Below are positions 37,610 to 47,478 of a stretch of 64,000 bases of DNA, piece after piece (the stretch's first letter is position 1; each line of letters begins with the position of its first letter). The DNA lies in contig VCJN01000207.1 of assembly GCA_006384855.1 (NCBI GenBank), forward strand, positions 124,001 through 188,000, read 5' to 3'. Below the pieces are notes generated by a model. It had not been told where the DNA came from and did no database searches. It was given only the letters and a program-made list of their open reading frames with translations. The translations under genes and the position numbers were made by a program. This stretch comes from Tetraselmis striata (lineage: Eukaryota > Chlorophyta > Chlorodendrophyceae > Chlorodendrales > Chlorodendraceae).

Positions 37610-38208
37610 ATGCCGGCAAAGGGATGGATAGCGAGTGTGTCGAAGGATGGCGTGTACACATGCAAGCACTGCCACGGCATCGTGACGGGTAGTAGTGAAA
37701 GGACGGCGCGAGAGCGGCACTTCCGGAAATACCCGAACTGTAGCCACTCGTTGAAGCGTGCGGCTAAGTTGCGCCGCAAGGCCGCCTTATCACAAGCAGC
37801 AGCAGCAGGGGCGGCAGCAGCAGCAGCAGCAACAGCAGCAACAAGCGCGGCAGCAGGAGTAGCTGCAGCCGTCGGAAACGGCCCGCCGGCGCCGGTCTCG
37901 GACGACGGCGGCTCGAAGGTGGACGATGTGATGGGCGTGGGGGAGGACCCCGTTGGCGAAGACGGTATGGACATCGACGCGCCTGCGTGGCCGCCGGCGG
38001 GCGTCGAACCCGCGATGAGGGCGTGATATGGAAAGGCGATCCCGGCGACTTCTACATGAAGGTCATCGCCAAGAAGTTCCGGGGAGTATGGCACTACGGC
38101 GTGATAACCGGCGTCGTTACCGAGTGGGTGTTGGAGGACTACGGCGGGGCGACCCAGTGGCGCGCTGTTTTCGAGGACGGTGACATTGTGGACCTTCTGC
38201 GTTCAGAG
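37610..38208 (+). CDS. CACTA-like element protein: zinc finger plus Tudor-like domain (frame break between them)
   Basis: From the ATG at 37610 the frame reads MPAKGWIASVSKDGVYTCKH and continues through CKHC...RHFRKYPNCSH, a BED/C2H2-like finger such as transposases use to bind DNA. A poly-Ala stretch follows. In a different frame (about 38000-38208) comes KKFRGVWHYGVITGVV ... WRAVFEDGDIVDLLRSE, which resembles a Tudor-type fold (F.G.WHYGV...V.F.DGD). It ends at a GTGAGT donor. Either an intron I cannot place or a frameshift separates the parts. Both identifications are by motif only. Confidence 0.4.
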
Positions 38209-38289
38209 GTGAGTGGGCCCGGCCTGCGTGCTGGTGGCACCACTCAACTGCGGTTGTATGGAATCACACGCACCCGCCCGGTCGGCGTG

Positions 38290-39020
38290 GCAGGTTGTGG
38301 AGGCTATGGCGGCTGCCCAGGAGCACCCCCCTGTGGATGCGGACGGGGAGGCTCGCTTGGTAACCGTCCATCAAGGCGATGACTTGTCCAGTGAATCACG
38401 CACCTTGCCCGGCGTGCGTTCAACACAACCCGGCTGGCGGAGGCCAAGCAGAACACTGGCTGCCATGGCGTGTGCCATGTGCATGTGGTCCTGGGCTATG
38501 TCAGCATGATCAACCTCTTCCCCCTCGCGCCGTTCCACCTGTTTTTTTTTGGCTTGGGAAGGGACTTCTGGAGGAAATTTGTCACCGTGCAGGGCCACAT
38601 TGGATTCCGAGCTATGAAGCAGAATCGAAATGTAACCCCAAGAACTCCAAGAATCGAAAGGTAACCCCCCCCCCCCCCCCCCCCCCGGGCGTGGGCGTGG
38701 GCGTGGGCGTGGGCGTGACGGCATTCCCCTCCATGACTGCAGGGTCAGGCAAGGTGACGGTGCAGTCCGGCTGGGTCATGGAGGACTGCTTGCACCACAT
38801 GGAAACGTTTTCCATTCTTAACGCCGGTCCGCTGCTCGAGGAGGCCCGGGTGAAGGCGATCATGACCGAGAAGGAGCTTCGCGTCCCTAGGCGGTGCTTG
38901 GGCACATGTACAAGCGCATGCAAGGAGCTGCGTGGTTCGTCACGCGGTGGGGGTTGCAGAATGTGGTGACGGAGGAGGACGGCCCCGAGCGCAAGGCGCA
39001 GGTGGACGCGCTCACTAGGG
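38290..39020 (+). pseudogene. CACTA-like transposase fragments
   Basis: Short in-frame stretches resemble the C-terminal half of CACTA transposases: MINLFPLAPFHLFFFGLGRD then FWRKFV (38500-38590), where a PMH...LGLxRDFW-type motif is expected; VQSGWVMEDCLHHMETFSIL (about 38760-38820), like the EDW-helix region; and ALGHMYKRMQGAAWFVTRWG (about 38895-38955). They lie in different frames and are separated by an 18-base C run with a GGGCGT repeat (38668-38720). This copy therefore appears inactive unless introns remove the breaks. Confidence 0.4.
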
Positions 39021-39029
39021 AGGGGAGGA

Positions 39030-39515
39030 CTCGATACCCCGCGCGGCGCCAAGGCGCGGCGGCCGGGGCAGCGCGGCGCCAAGGCGCGGCGGCCGGGGCA
39101 GCGCGGCGCCAAGGCGCGGCGGCCGGGGCAGCGCGGCGCCAAGACAGCGGCGGCCGGGGCAGCGCGGCGCCAAGGCGCGGCGGCCGGGGCAGCGCGGCGC
39201 CAAGGCGCGGCGGCCGGGGCAGCGCGGCGCCAAGACAGCGGCAGCCGGGGCAGCGCGGCGCCAAGGCGCGGCGGCCGGGGCAGCGCGGCGCCAAGGCGCG
39301 GCGGCCGGGGCAGCGCGGCGCCAAGGCGCGGCGGCCGGGGCAGCGCGGCGCCAAGGCGCGGCGGCCGGGGCAGCGTGGCGCCAAGACAGCGGCGGCCGGG
39401 GCAGCGCGGCGCCAAGGCGCGGCGGCCGGGGCAGCGCGGCGCCAAGGCGCGGCGGCCGGGGCAGCGCGGCGCCAAGACAGCGGCGGCCGGGGCAGCGCGG
39501 CGCCAAGACAGCGCA
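39030..39515 (+). repeat. 30-bp GC-rich minisatellite
   Basis: About sixteen copies of a 30-bp unit (GCGCGGCGCCAAGGCGCGGC plus GGCCGGGGCA) encode repeated ARRQGAAAGA. About a quarter of the units are 31-bp variants containing AAGACAGCGG, which shift the frame. The array is open on both strands and generates long artefactual proteins. It follows the transposase-like frame in phase, so it may once have been a repetitive C-terminal tail. Confidence 0.9.
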
Positions 39516-40068
39516 TACAGCGGAATCGGCGGAAAGGGATGCATTACAAGCTGTGGACGGCAGCCGCTGAAAACTATGCGGTCATGCCGCAACAACCCCA
39601 GCACTGGCTTCTGGATACCTCTGATCTGGCTGACGGCGGCGGGCTGCGGGATGCAGGGCAGCATGACTGAGGTGGCGGTGCTGGTGAGCCCGCAGAGTCT
39701 GCATGCGGCGGAGGCGGCGCAGCCCCATAGGCACTAGACAATGCTCTGAAGCGAGCCCCAATTGTCTGCCCAGCGCCTGCCCCAATGTAACGCACCAGCT
39801 TGGCAGCAATTGGCAGTTCTTTTGCCCCCCCCCCCTCCACCCCACAGACACACTACCAATACCAGTTTCTCATCCCGGCGGGCAGTTGATGCGTATACCC
39901 AGGCTTGTGCGTACGCGGTGCGGGGGGGGGGGGGGGGGGGGGGGGGAATCACTATAGCTAAGCTAGTGATGTGAGATATGAGTGCAGCAACAGATATTGT
40001 GCAAGATATAATACGATGGCATGCAAGCGGGTCCCCGCTCTTCCACAATCATTGGCCCTGCTCCCTCT

Positions 40069-40419
40069 TGCCCCGCCCCCGGTGCCCTTTACCTGCTCTC
40101 AGCATCCCGAGTGGGATGGGCGGGGCAGCGGTTGCTACCGAGTGAGGCGTAGCATCGTTTGCAGTAGCAACGCAGCCTTTCCGGTGTGACGCCGCCTGGA
40201 TGTAACCCAGCAGTACGCGCAAAGTGCAAGTGCAAGCTGCTGATGGCGGGGATCCCGCGCGGGGGGGGGGGGGGGGGGGGGGCAGCGGCTGTGGGATAGG
40301 CGCGGCAGCGGTTGCTACAGAGTGAGGCGTCGCATCGTTTGCAGTAGCAACGCAGCCTTTCCGGTTGCATAGTGTGACGCAGCCTGGATGTAACCCAGCA
40401 GTACGCGCAAAGTGCAAGT
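40069..40419. repeat. Direct repeat pair separated by a G run
   Basis: A segment of about 115 bp containing GCAGTAGCAACGCAGCCTTT and CAGTACGCGCAAAGTGCAAG occurs at about 40120-40235 and again at about 40300-40419. A run of 22 G lies at 40261-40282 between them. It looks like a local tandem duplication within the CACTA-like element. Confidence 0.8.
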
Positions 40420-40462
40420 GTTACACGTCCGTGTGCCCCACCCAATGACATTGCGCCCGACC

Positions 40463-41358
40463 TCACTGACGGCATGTCTCGCTCTCCTTCAGCTCCTGGG
40501 CCGTCCGCCGCCTCACCCTGCGCACCCTACCAGCCGCGCGTGCCTTCTCGGAAGCCTCACACACGGCGGCGCGAGTCGCGTCGTGGAACGCGTCCCTGAC
40601 ATGGCGGAACTCCGCCCTCTTCGTGGCCGTGGTCGGGCAGGGGACTGCCCGCTGATGGGTCGCCATGCATGGGTACTTGGGGCCGCACAAAGCCGGGGTG
40701 CCGTCGCAGCAACACTCCCAGTCCGTCCGTTGGCCGCAGTCCACGCATGACGGGCGTCCGGCTAGGACACGCACATGATAGTGCATGTGGCCGCCTCCCG
40801 CCACTGCTCGTAGTGCTCCGGTCAACATGGCGACGAGCAAGTCGGCATGTCCCGCAGGTGGCTGCGGGGCGGGTGGCGCGAGCGCAGCCTCGCTCGCCTC
40901 GACAACCCCCTCAGCCCGATCAGTCGCCTCGACCACGGCCTCCTTCGCCTCCTGACCCGGCGCACCAGGCGCATCATCGTCGCCTGGCAGGGCGTCCCCC
41001 CCCGCAACGGCGCCGTCGGCGGTGGCCGACGCCGTCGTGGCGGGGTGTTGTGAGGAGGTGGCCCTAGACATAGGTGGGGCCGGCACCGCCATGTGTTGCT
41101 CCACATGCGGTGCGGTTCCTGACGCGACAGCTCCGTCGCACCAGTACCGGCGCCGGCACCCCACGCACGCCTGCTGGGCTTACCACCAACCGGCATGTTT
41201 CCTTTGGGAGGCGGTTCATCCGCGTCGGAGGTGAGCGGCGGTGCCTGTGTGGGTGTGGATACTGCCCGGCCATTAGGGCTCCCGCCGCCTGTCGCTCCGC
41301 CGACCCACGCCGCGGCGTGTGCTGCGCCCCGCATAGTCGCCTCGAATATAATATACAT
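40463..41358 (-). CDS. Cys-rich accessory protein of the CACTA-like element (unrecognised)
   Basis: Minus-strand frames from an ATG at 41358 (MYIIFEATMRGAAHAAAWVG) and, in another frame, from about 41160 to 40463 together look like a short gene. The second part ends in a Cys/His-rich module, CVDCGQRTDWECCCDGTPAL then CGPKYPCMATHQ, with a basic C-terminus (RRVRRRTAQELKE). The Cys pairs followed by LC....C...H recall zinc ribbons at the ends of some DNA-transposase proteins. I cannot name the family. The splice or frameshift between the two frames near 41160 is not resolved. It diverges from the frame starting at about 41358 on the other strand. Confidence 0.4.
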
Positions 41359-41695
41359 GACGCGGGGACGGGGGGGGATTCGTGCGTTTCGTATGTCGGC
41401 GGAAAGGCGTGCGAAGCTGCGGCTGGCGAAGGTGGTGGAAGTAAGCGTGGCGGCGTCGGCGGCGTATTACCGTGCGTGCATGCGTGCGCAACCCCGCGGC
41501 AGCAAGCGCCGGACTCGGCGTGTGCCAGCGGCAGAGCTGCGAAGCCATGGACACGGTACGGGATGCCAAGTCTGGCTAAGCAACTGCCGAGGCTGGCGGC
41601 TTAACCCCCATGTCCGGCGGTTGAGGGACGGAAAGTGCGTAGAAGTTGATCGGGAAAGCGGGCATATAAGCCTGGCTGTGCTAGGTTCCTATTAA
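41358..41695 (+). CDS. Short basic protein of the CACTA-like element (unrecognised)
   Basis: This plus-strand frame (MTRGRGGIRAFRMSAERRAK...) diverges from the Cys-rich frame with essentially no spacer, as expected for a shared bidirectional promoter. It is rich in Arg/Ala (LRLAKVVEVSVAASAAYYRA) and ends HISLAVLGSY. It has no recognisable motif and may be a first exon only. Confidence 0.3.
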
Positions 41696-42096
41696 GTAAT
41701 GGCGGTTTGTGCTAAGTAATTCTTAGGGGTAGACCATGCAGCGCAGGTAGGGGGCGGTATAAATGAGGCCGGGCACATATACTGCTCCACGAAACGACAC
41801 TGTCGCACGTGTAGTTGAATAGACGCCCCCCCCCCCCCCCCCCCCCCCCCCCCCGCCGGGTCGGCCCGCCGGGTCGGCCCGCCGACCCGCCACGGCATGT
41901 AATATCTGTCATGCATCGCCGGGGTATGTGTGAGTGGATGCCCCGCCGCCACATCCCCCCCCCCCCCCCCATTTACACTTGTGCACTCATAAAGTTTGGG
42001 CTGGTTTCGGAGCAATACATGTACGTATGTATATACATACAATGGAACGTAGGACCTGCGCGGAAAGAGGGGGGGCTGGCGGAATGCGTTGGGGGT

Positions 42097-43208
42097 GCGT
42101 AGAGTAGCGTGTTGGTGAGATTCGGGGTGCATCGGACGCCGGATGCCCATCCACCCAGCGTAAAAGACGCGTACGTAATATTCACACTATATATATTCAC
42201 ACGCAAATGTGTGAAAACCGGACATTCCGTGCCGGATGGGTGGGAATACGGCGTCCGATGCAGCCAAAACCCCAGCAACACGCTATTCTGTGCACCGCCA
42301 ATGCACTCCGCCAGCACCGCCTCATTCTCTGTCGATTTCGAAAACGCCTTCACATTACCCACCGCTAATTGCAATTGCCACCGTGTAATGTTGTCACGAT
42401 GTGCGCACACAACAACACTTACTACCGGTTCCGACGCGGATGGAGGCGAGGCTTGCGGAGTGCGTTGGGGGTGCGTAGAGTAGCGTGCTGCAAATAATTG
42501 GGGTGCATCGGACGCCGGATGCCCACCCACCCGGCGTAAAAGACGCGTAATATTCACACGTTATTAACACACAAATGTGTGAAAACCGGACATTCCGTGC
42601 CGGATGGGTGGGAATACGGCGTCCGATGCAGCCAAAACCCCAGCAACACGCTATTCTGTGCACCGCCAATGCACTCCGCCAGCACCGCCTCATTCTCTGT
42701 CGATTTCGAAAACGCCTTCACATTACCCACCGCTAATTGCAATTGCCACCGTGTAATGTTGTCACAATGTGCGCACACAACAACACTTACTACCGGTTCC
42801 GACGCGGATGGAGGCGAGGCTTGCGGAGTGCGTTGGGGGTGCGTAGAGTAGCGTGCTGCAAATAATTGGGGTGCATCGGACGCCGGATGCCCACCCACCC
42901 GGCGTAAAAGACGCGTAATATTCACACTGCTTTATTAACACACAAATGTGTGAAAACCGGACATTCCGTGCCGGATGGGTGGGAATACGGCGTCCGATGC
43001 AGCCAAAACCCCAGCAACACGCTATTCTGTGCACCGCCAATGCACTCCGCCAGCACCGCCTCATTCTCTGTCGATTTCGAAAACGCCTTCACATTATCCA
43101 CCGCTAATAATTGCAATTGCCACCGTGTAATGTTGTCACGATGTGCGCACACAACAACACTTACTACCGGTTCCGACGCGGATGGAGGCGAGGCTTGCGG
43201 AGTGCACT
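42097..43208. repeat. 371-bp tandem repeat, three copies
   Basis: The word GTGAAAACCGGACATTCCGT recurs at about 42210, 42581 and 42952. Each unit includes GGGGTGCATCGGACGCCGGA, AT-rich TAATATTCACAC, and an open stretch ending in a CGGAGTGCGTTGGGGGTGCG-type sequence. Copies differ by small indels and a few substitutions. The unit might act as a subterminal binding array for the element's transposase, though it lies 1.7-2.9 kb from the right end. Confidence 0.9.
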
Positions 43209-43319
43209 TGCGGTGCACAGACTAGCGGGAGACTAGACCCATTGTCGCTTATTTACAAGCACGGGCGGTGCTGCCAGACCTGATCGTCTACGGCCGATAT
43301 AATATTCACACTATATTAA

Positions 43320-44300
43320 CATCGGTGCACACCGCCGCACACCGCCGCACACCGCCGCACACCGCCGCACAACGCTGCGCGCGCACATTCGTCGCACACA
43401 TTATCCCGGATTCACTCGCCGTATCCATTACGCCGTGCTACTTCAACAATAAACATTGCGAAATTACACCGACACAATGCCGCACCGACTAGCTCTTGAC
43501 AATACGTGCATATAAATAGTAGTGGCGCGCTGCTCCTCGCCTCCGATGTGTCGTTGACTGCTGCGGAAGGCGGTCGTCGACTGGGTGTTAGTTTCTCCAC
43601 CTCGGCCGCCCCCCCCCCCCTCCCCCCCGCCCCCCCCCCCCCTTCACCGCTCACAGCGCCATGGCCGACCTCGCCCCCCCGGGCAAAAGTGGGCGGCGAG
43701 CCTTGTTGTCTCGCGTGTCCGCGCCGCCGGCATCGAGGAGGACGAGAAAGACATGAGGAAACCCGTGACAAGGTGGGCGCGCAACAAAACACTCCATCCT
43801 CCGCATTAGCACGCACCCACTCGTGGCTAACTTGTGCCGCGCGCAGGTTCGTCCGGGAGCGCCGTAAGGCCCACCTCAACGCCAAGGCTTCCACAGTGCC
43901 AGCGGCGCAACTCGTGGTGGCCGAGGAGGCCGCATCCTCAACCGCTTAAAGGCGAAACGATTGTGGCTTGTTGTGGATGTCTGGGCACAGGGGGCGTCCC
44001 GACGCAAAGGTAAGGAAGCTCATGGCGGCGTCGTCGACGGCACAGCCTCCCGGGGTGGTGAAGACACTGACGGATGACAAGAAGCGGAAGAGGCCAGTGA
44101 AGAAACGCCGAGGTAAGAAACTGACGGTCGCGGAGTCGGAGGCGGAGTCGGAGGCGGAGGCGGAGGCGGAGGCGGAGGCGGAGGCGGAGGCAGCGAGATC
44201 GTCGAAGCGGAGGGTCCCCCGGGCACGCAAGAACAAGAACAAGCAGTAGCCCCCGCCCCCTTTACCCCCCCCCCCCCCCCCCCCCAGGCGGGAGCGGCTG
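43320..44300 (+). other. Right part of the CACTA-like element: simple repeats and acidic/basic frames
   Basis: At 43325-43375 there are four to five tandem units of the type GCACACCGCC. At 43968-44249 a frame (MSGHRGRPDAKVRKLMAASS...) runs into an Ala/Glu repeat coded by GGCGGA units (44125-44190) and a basic tail (RKNKNKQ, stop 44249). It looks like a low-complexity nuclear protein, but coding is uncertain. From 44300 to 44939 I see only C/G runs and GGTACCGGGTACC-type repeats. Confidence 0.35.
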
Positions 44301-44964
44301 GCGGCGAGGGGGGGCGGGGGGGGGCGGGGCGGGCGTGGTCCCCCCGCCCCCGCACCCCCCCCCCCCCCCCGGGCCACATTCCCCGATGGCAGCTGTCGCG
44401 AATATTGTAATTCAATCATTCTTCGGCAAACCGCTGCCTGCCCCCGCCCTCCCCCTCGCGAATATTTATGTAACGTGAGCACTCTTTGGCAAAACATGGC
44501 AGCCAAACCGCCCATCTGATGACCTTTGATCGGACGGCTGGCAGGCCCGATCAGCAGTACTAGTACTACAAATTCCCCAGTGTTACCAAGTACGTACGGC
44601 TGCGATTTGCGCTCCCATGTACTAATAGTCGTAGTTATCCACAGGACGACTAGGGTTCGTGCCCGGGTACCGGGTACCGGGTACTACATCCCCGGTACCG
44701 GCGTAATAAATATATCGCGTACTACCCGGTACTACACGGACAACCTTGTACCTTGTACGTCAGTGCCATGTACGCTTCACCGGGCTGGTACGACTACCAG
44801 AATGATGACAAAAAGGATTTATCGCCCGCCGGCAATAACGCCGGATGTACTCGCACGTAACTGGATGGACGTGCCGCCACCAGCAGCAGCCTTCACGGAT
44901 AAATAATAGTCGCTAGGAGTAGTGCTTCGTCACCTGTATGTCACATCTGAATCTCACAGTGGTC

Positions 44965-44974
44965 TTAGTTTCCC
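44965..44974 (-). promoter_or_regulatory. Putative -1 ribosomal frameshift site at the gag stop
   Basis: On the minus strand gag ends ...CCG GGA AAC TAA. GGGAAAC (44974-44968) fits the X XXY YYZ slippery rule in the zero frame, right before the stop. If the CACTA-like element and one GAC copy are ignored, the following pol frame is exactly -1 to gag. Any stimulatory RNA structure downstream has been separated from this site by the insertion. Confidence 0.65.
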
Positions 44975-46125
44975 GGCCGGGTATTTCTGGGTCGATATTC
45001 AGAAATCTTCTTCTTCTTGCTCGGGCACGCGGATGCAACATGACCTTTCGCCCTGCAGATAAAGCAGCGACCTTCCTTCTTAAATCTCTCAAACTCCTCC
45101 TCGGTCAATCGCCGCGCCATCAACAGGTCGTCTTCTTGTTCTGTAGCTTCACCCTCAGCACTGCTGTAGTACTGCTCGTCGTCGTCGCCATCGTCGTCCA
45201 TGATGTTTAGGCGCTTGCGACGGATCTCGCGGTGCACATCTGTCTCCCGCTCCGCAGCTTCAACAGCCAGAGCTGCCTGTACAGCTTCTGCCAGGGTCTT
45301 AGGGTTTTTCAGGGCAACTTCCTTTCGAATATGGGGTTTCAGTCCGCGCTGGAAGTCATGTACATTATCTTCCTCGTGACGATGGGGTAACTCCAGTAGT
45401 TGCTCGCGGAAATAATTCGCGTACTTCTGTACTGTAGTCCGCTGTGTCGCGCGATCCAGATTGATACGAGCTTGCTTCGCCGGTGTACGTCCACAGAATT
45501 CGGTGATTAGTGCCACCTCCATGTGCGTAATACCGGTAAAACCGCCGCCAATTTCGTCGTGCGTACTCGCCACTTGCGCGTACCACCACTTGGATACGGG
45601 TCCGTGAAAATAGCCAGATGCCCAGTACACGCTACGAGGTTCCTCCGGGTTTACATTGTGATATTTCAGGTAACCCCGTGCATGACGAAACCAGTTCCGT
45701 AGCTCGTCGATATTCGTAGTCGATAGCTTCTCGATCTTCGCTGGTTTCACATCGCTCGGCATGAGCCCAGGCATGTCGCTGGTCCGGGCAGAACGAAGCT
45801 GGTCTCGCATCTGCTGCTCTACAACTCGGCTCCGGTTCACTCGGTCGTCGAAATGAATGAAGCCTTGTCGCACGTACTCGTCCAAGCGGCGAATCTCCGC
45901 CATTGCCGCCGTTGTAGTTTGCGCTACATCTTGCATCTTCGCTTGCTCCGTCGACATAGTCTCGACTCGGTCGGCTAGTCGTTGAAGCATGCTCATCATG
46001 GTTGCGAGGGTCGGTTGCGTGCCCTCTTGACCTCCTTCGAGCGGAATCGGCTGTGCTTCGCCGGCAGTGGCCGCTACCGGAAAGCTTCCGCTGTCCTCAG
46101 GTGGCGTCTCTCCTGGTGTAGCCAT
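44965..46125 (-). CDS. gag: Gag polyprotein of the gypsy element
   Basis: This 386-residue protein starts MATPGETPPEDSG 40 bases inside the 5' LTR. It has a helical N-terminal part (MMSMLQRLADRVETM), a retrotransposon-gag capsid region (WFRHARGYLKYHNVNPEEPR; VSKWWYAQVAST; YANYFREQLLELPHR) and a C-terminal CCHC zinc knuckle, CFICRAKGHVASAC, for binding the element's RNA. An acidic stretch (DDDGDDDEQYY) precedes the knuckle. The stop TAA (44967-44965) directly follows GGGAAAC, a classic -1 frameshift heptamer. The CACTA-like insertion begins three bases after the stop. Confidence 0.92.
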   Translation of the reverse strand: MATPGETPPEDSGSFPVAATAGEAQPIPLEGGQEGTQPTLATMMSMLQRLADRVETMSTEQAKMQDVAQTTTAAMAEIRRLDEYVRQGFIHFDDRVNRSRVVEQQMRDQLRSARTSDMPGLMPSDVKPAKIEKLSTTNIDELRNWFRHARGYLKYHNVNPEEPRSVYWASGYFHGPVSKWWYAQVASTHDEIGGGFTGITHMEVALITEFCGRTPAKQARINLDRATQRTTVQKYANYFREQLLELPHRHEEDNVHDFQRGLKPHIRKEVALKNPKTLAEAVQAALAVEAAERETDVHREIRRKRLNIMDDDGDDDEQYYSSAEGEATEQEDDLLMARRLTEEEFERFKKEGRCFICRAKGHVASACPSKKKKISEYRPRNTRPGN

Positions 46126-46150
46126 CTTTACGTCGCTTACCGCTGTCTAA

Positions 46151-46162
46151 GCTCCGAAACCA
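46151..46162 (-). other. Primer-binding site of the gypsy element
   Basis: Two bases inside the 5' LTR, the minus strand reads TGGTTTCGGAGC. This begins with the TGG that pairs with a tRNA 3' CCA end. The primer would be a tRNA ending GCTCCGAAACCA; I cannot say which one. Confidence 0.65.
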
Positions 46163-46164
46163 AG

Positions 46165-46576
46165 TGTTAGGCTCTAGCTTAAGCCTGTTCTTTAGGCCCT
46201 TTAGGATGCAGCGGAAGGATTTAGAAAGTATGGCCAATCTCTTCTGGTTACAGGGTTCCTCGGTTATAGTTCTGTCTCTGAATTCTTCCTAGTAGACTTG
46301 TCCGAGGCGGTATTTATACCCGCCGAGGTCATAGTCATACCTGTGCTATGTTAGCCGGGCGTCATGGGATACCCGTGCTGTGTTAGCCACGTAAGGCTTG
46401 AGTCAGAGAACTCTAGAGAATTCCAGAACAGTCTTCAGCCTTATACTACTAATATTTACGCCCGCAATACTAATATGTACAGCGACTCCGCGGATGCGTA
46501 GTCGTACTACCTTTGCGGGGAGTTATACCTGCTAGTATAGCAGAACATTATGGCTAAAGGGAAATGGAGTATAACA
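46165..46576 (-). repeat. 5' LTR of the gypsy element
   Basis: This is a 412-bp LTR matching 31927-32339 except for one G-run indel and two substitutions. The element's promoter should lie here, reading leftward. Confidence 0.95.
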
Positions 46577-47478
46577 GGGCATCCATTGGCGCAAGTAGCA
46601 GACCGGAAGGACAGGAGGGTCGACTCAAAGAAATCAAGTTGCGAGGCGCCGCCGCGGGCACCACGATCGAAACACCAGCGAGCAGCCGGGGGCATATCGC
46701 CCAAACCCGCCGTAGTATGTAGCCCACCCCCGGAGCGAGGGAGAAGGACGGATGCCGGCTGGGCCGCGCCCGCCGCACAAGAACGCAGGTGCCGACCAAG
46801 GCCGGAAGCGTGGAACCACAGGCCGCATCGCTGGCACGCCGACATCAAATGCCGATCTGCGTCACGAACTGGACATCCGTCGGCCGGGCGGGCGGCTAGA
46901 CATGCCGGCGAGGAGGTCATGTGGGCCCGCAAGTCATTTACGCGTGGATAGGGTTGAGCACACCCGACGCAATGGAGGGTCGCGGGCTGGCTCGGCTCAG
47001 CACCTTGTGATAGCGACACCGGCGGGGCTGGCGGGGTCTCGGGAGGAGGGCTCGAGGGCAATGGGGGCATCGGAGTGACGACCAAGGGCCGGTGGTGAGC
47101 CGTGGTTGGCTGCGCTGGCTGGCTGTGGCCTGGCGATTCGGAGGGGGTGGAGACCGCGGGGGAAGGCCCAGAACTGCTGCCGCCACCGGAACAAGAAACC
47201 AAGCGAGCGCCGTCCGGTGTACGGGTACCAGCACCCGAAGTACCAGCTGCGGTAGGGGTACCAGTATGAGGACGAGTACTGGTACTCAAGTAAGGACGGG
47301 GGCTGCCAAAAAAACGGGCACCCGTACGAGTACGAAGGCCAGTAGCAGTATCGGCGGGGGTGCCGGTACGAGTCGGTCTGATCGCAGTACCAGTAGGAGT
47401 AGCAGTAGCAGTACGAGTACCAGTTCCAGTTCGCCCAGTAGTTCCAGTTCCAGTACGCGCGGGGTCGCGCGATGTCAC
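46577..47478 (-). mobile_element. LINE, upstream half with N-terminal zinc fingers
   Basis: An open frame of about 300 residues encodes a low-complexity Thr/Gly/Pro N-terminus, then two zinc-finger-like motifs: CVGCAQPYPRVNDLRAHM with a later Cys, and CQRCGLWFHASGLGRHLRSC. It runs into the gypsy LTR at ANGCP. If the LTR element and one GGGCA copy are removed, this frame continues without interruption into the frame at 31926 downwards, so the two segments are one LINE ORF. N-terminal zinc fingers before RT are common in non-LTR retrotransposons. The start is uncertain because the 5' end is made of GTACxx-type simple repeat. Confidence 0.65.

Larger units (their letters stand above)
37012..44961 (+). 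mobile_element. CACTA-like (EnSpm-type) DNA transposon nested between gag and pol
   Basis: The ends are inverted repeats beginning CACTGTGAGATTCAGATGTG (22 bp identical: 37012-37033 and 44940-44961), with further shared GGTGACGAA just inside. The flanking 3-bp duplication is GTC (37009-37011 and 44962-44964). CACT(A/G) ends plus a 3-bp duplication define the EnSpm/CACTA superfamily. The inside holds a zinc-finger/Tudor-like frame, fragments resembling CACTA transposase, a coding minisatellite, a divergent Cys-rich frame and a 371-bp tandem repeat. The transposase looks broken, so this copy is probably non-autonomous. Confidence 0.85.
31927..46576 (-). mobile_element. Ty3/gypsy chromovirus LTR retrotransposon, interrupted by a CACTA-like element
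   Basis: The element is flanked by a 5-bp duplication GGGCA (31922-31926 and 46577-46581), has TG...CA-ended LTRs, and is transcribed on the minus strand. Order from its 5' end: LTR (46576-46165), primer-binding site, gag (46125-44965), pol (from the insertion at 37011 to 32426), polypurine tract, LTR (32339-31927). The LTRs differ by one indel and two substitutions in about 413 bp, so insertion was recent. The only gross defect is the 7.95-kb CACTA-like insertion at the gag-pol boundary. Pol is one open frame. Without the insertion the element would be about 6.7 kb. Confidence 0.93.

Noticed and set aside
38612-39664. 350-residue minus-strand open frame rich in RRALAPRCPG repeats
   Set aside because: It is the antisense of a 30-bp GC-rich minisatellite; no start, splice or family support.
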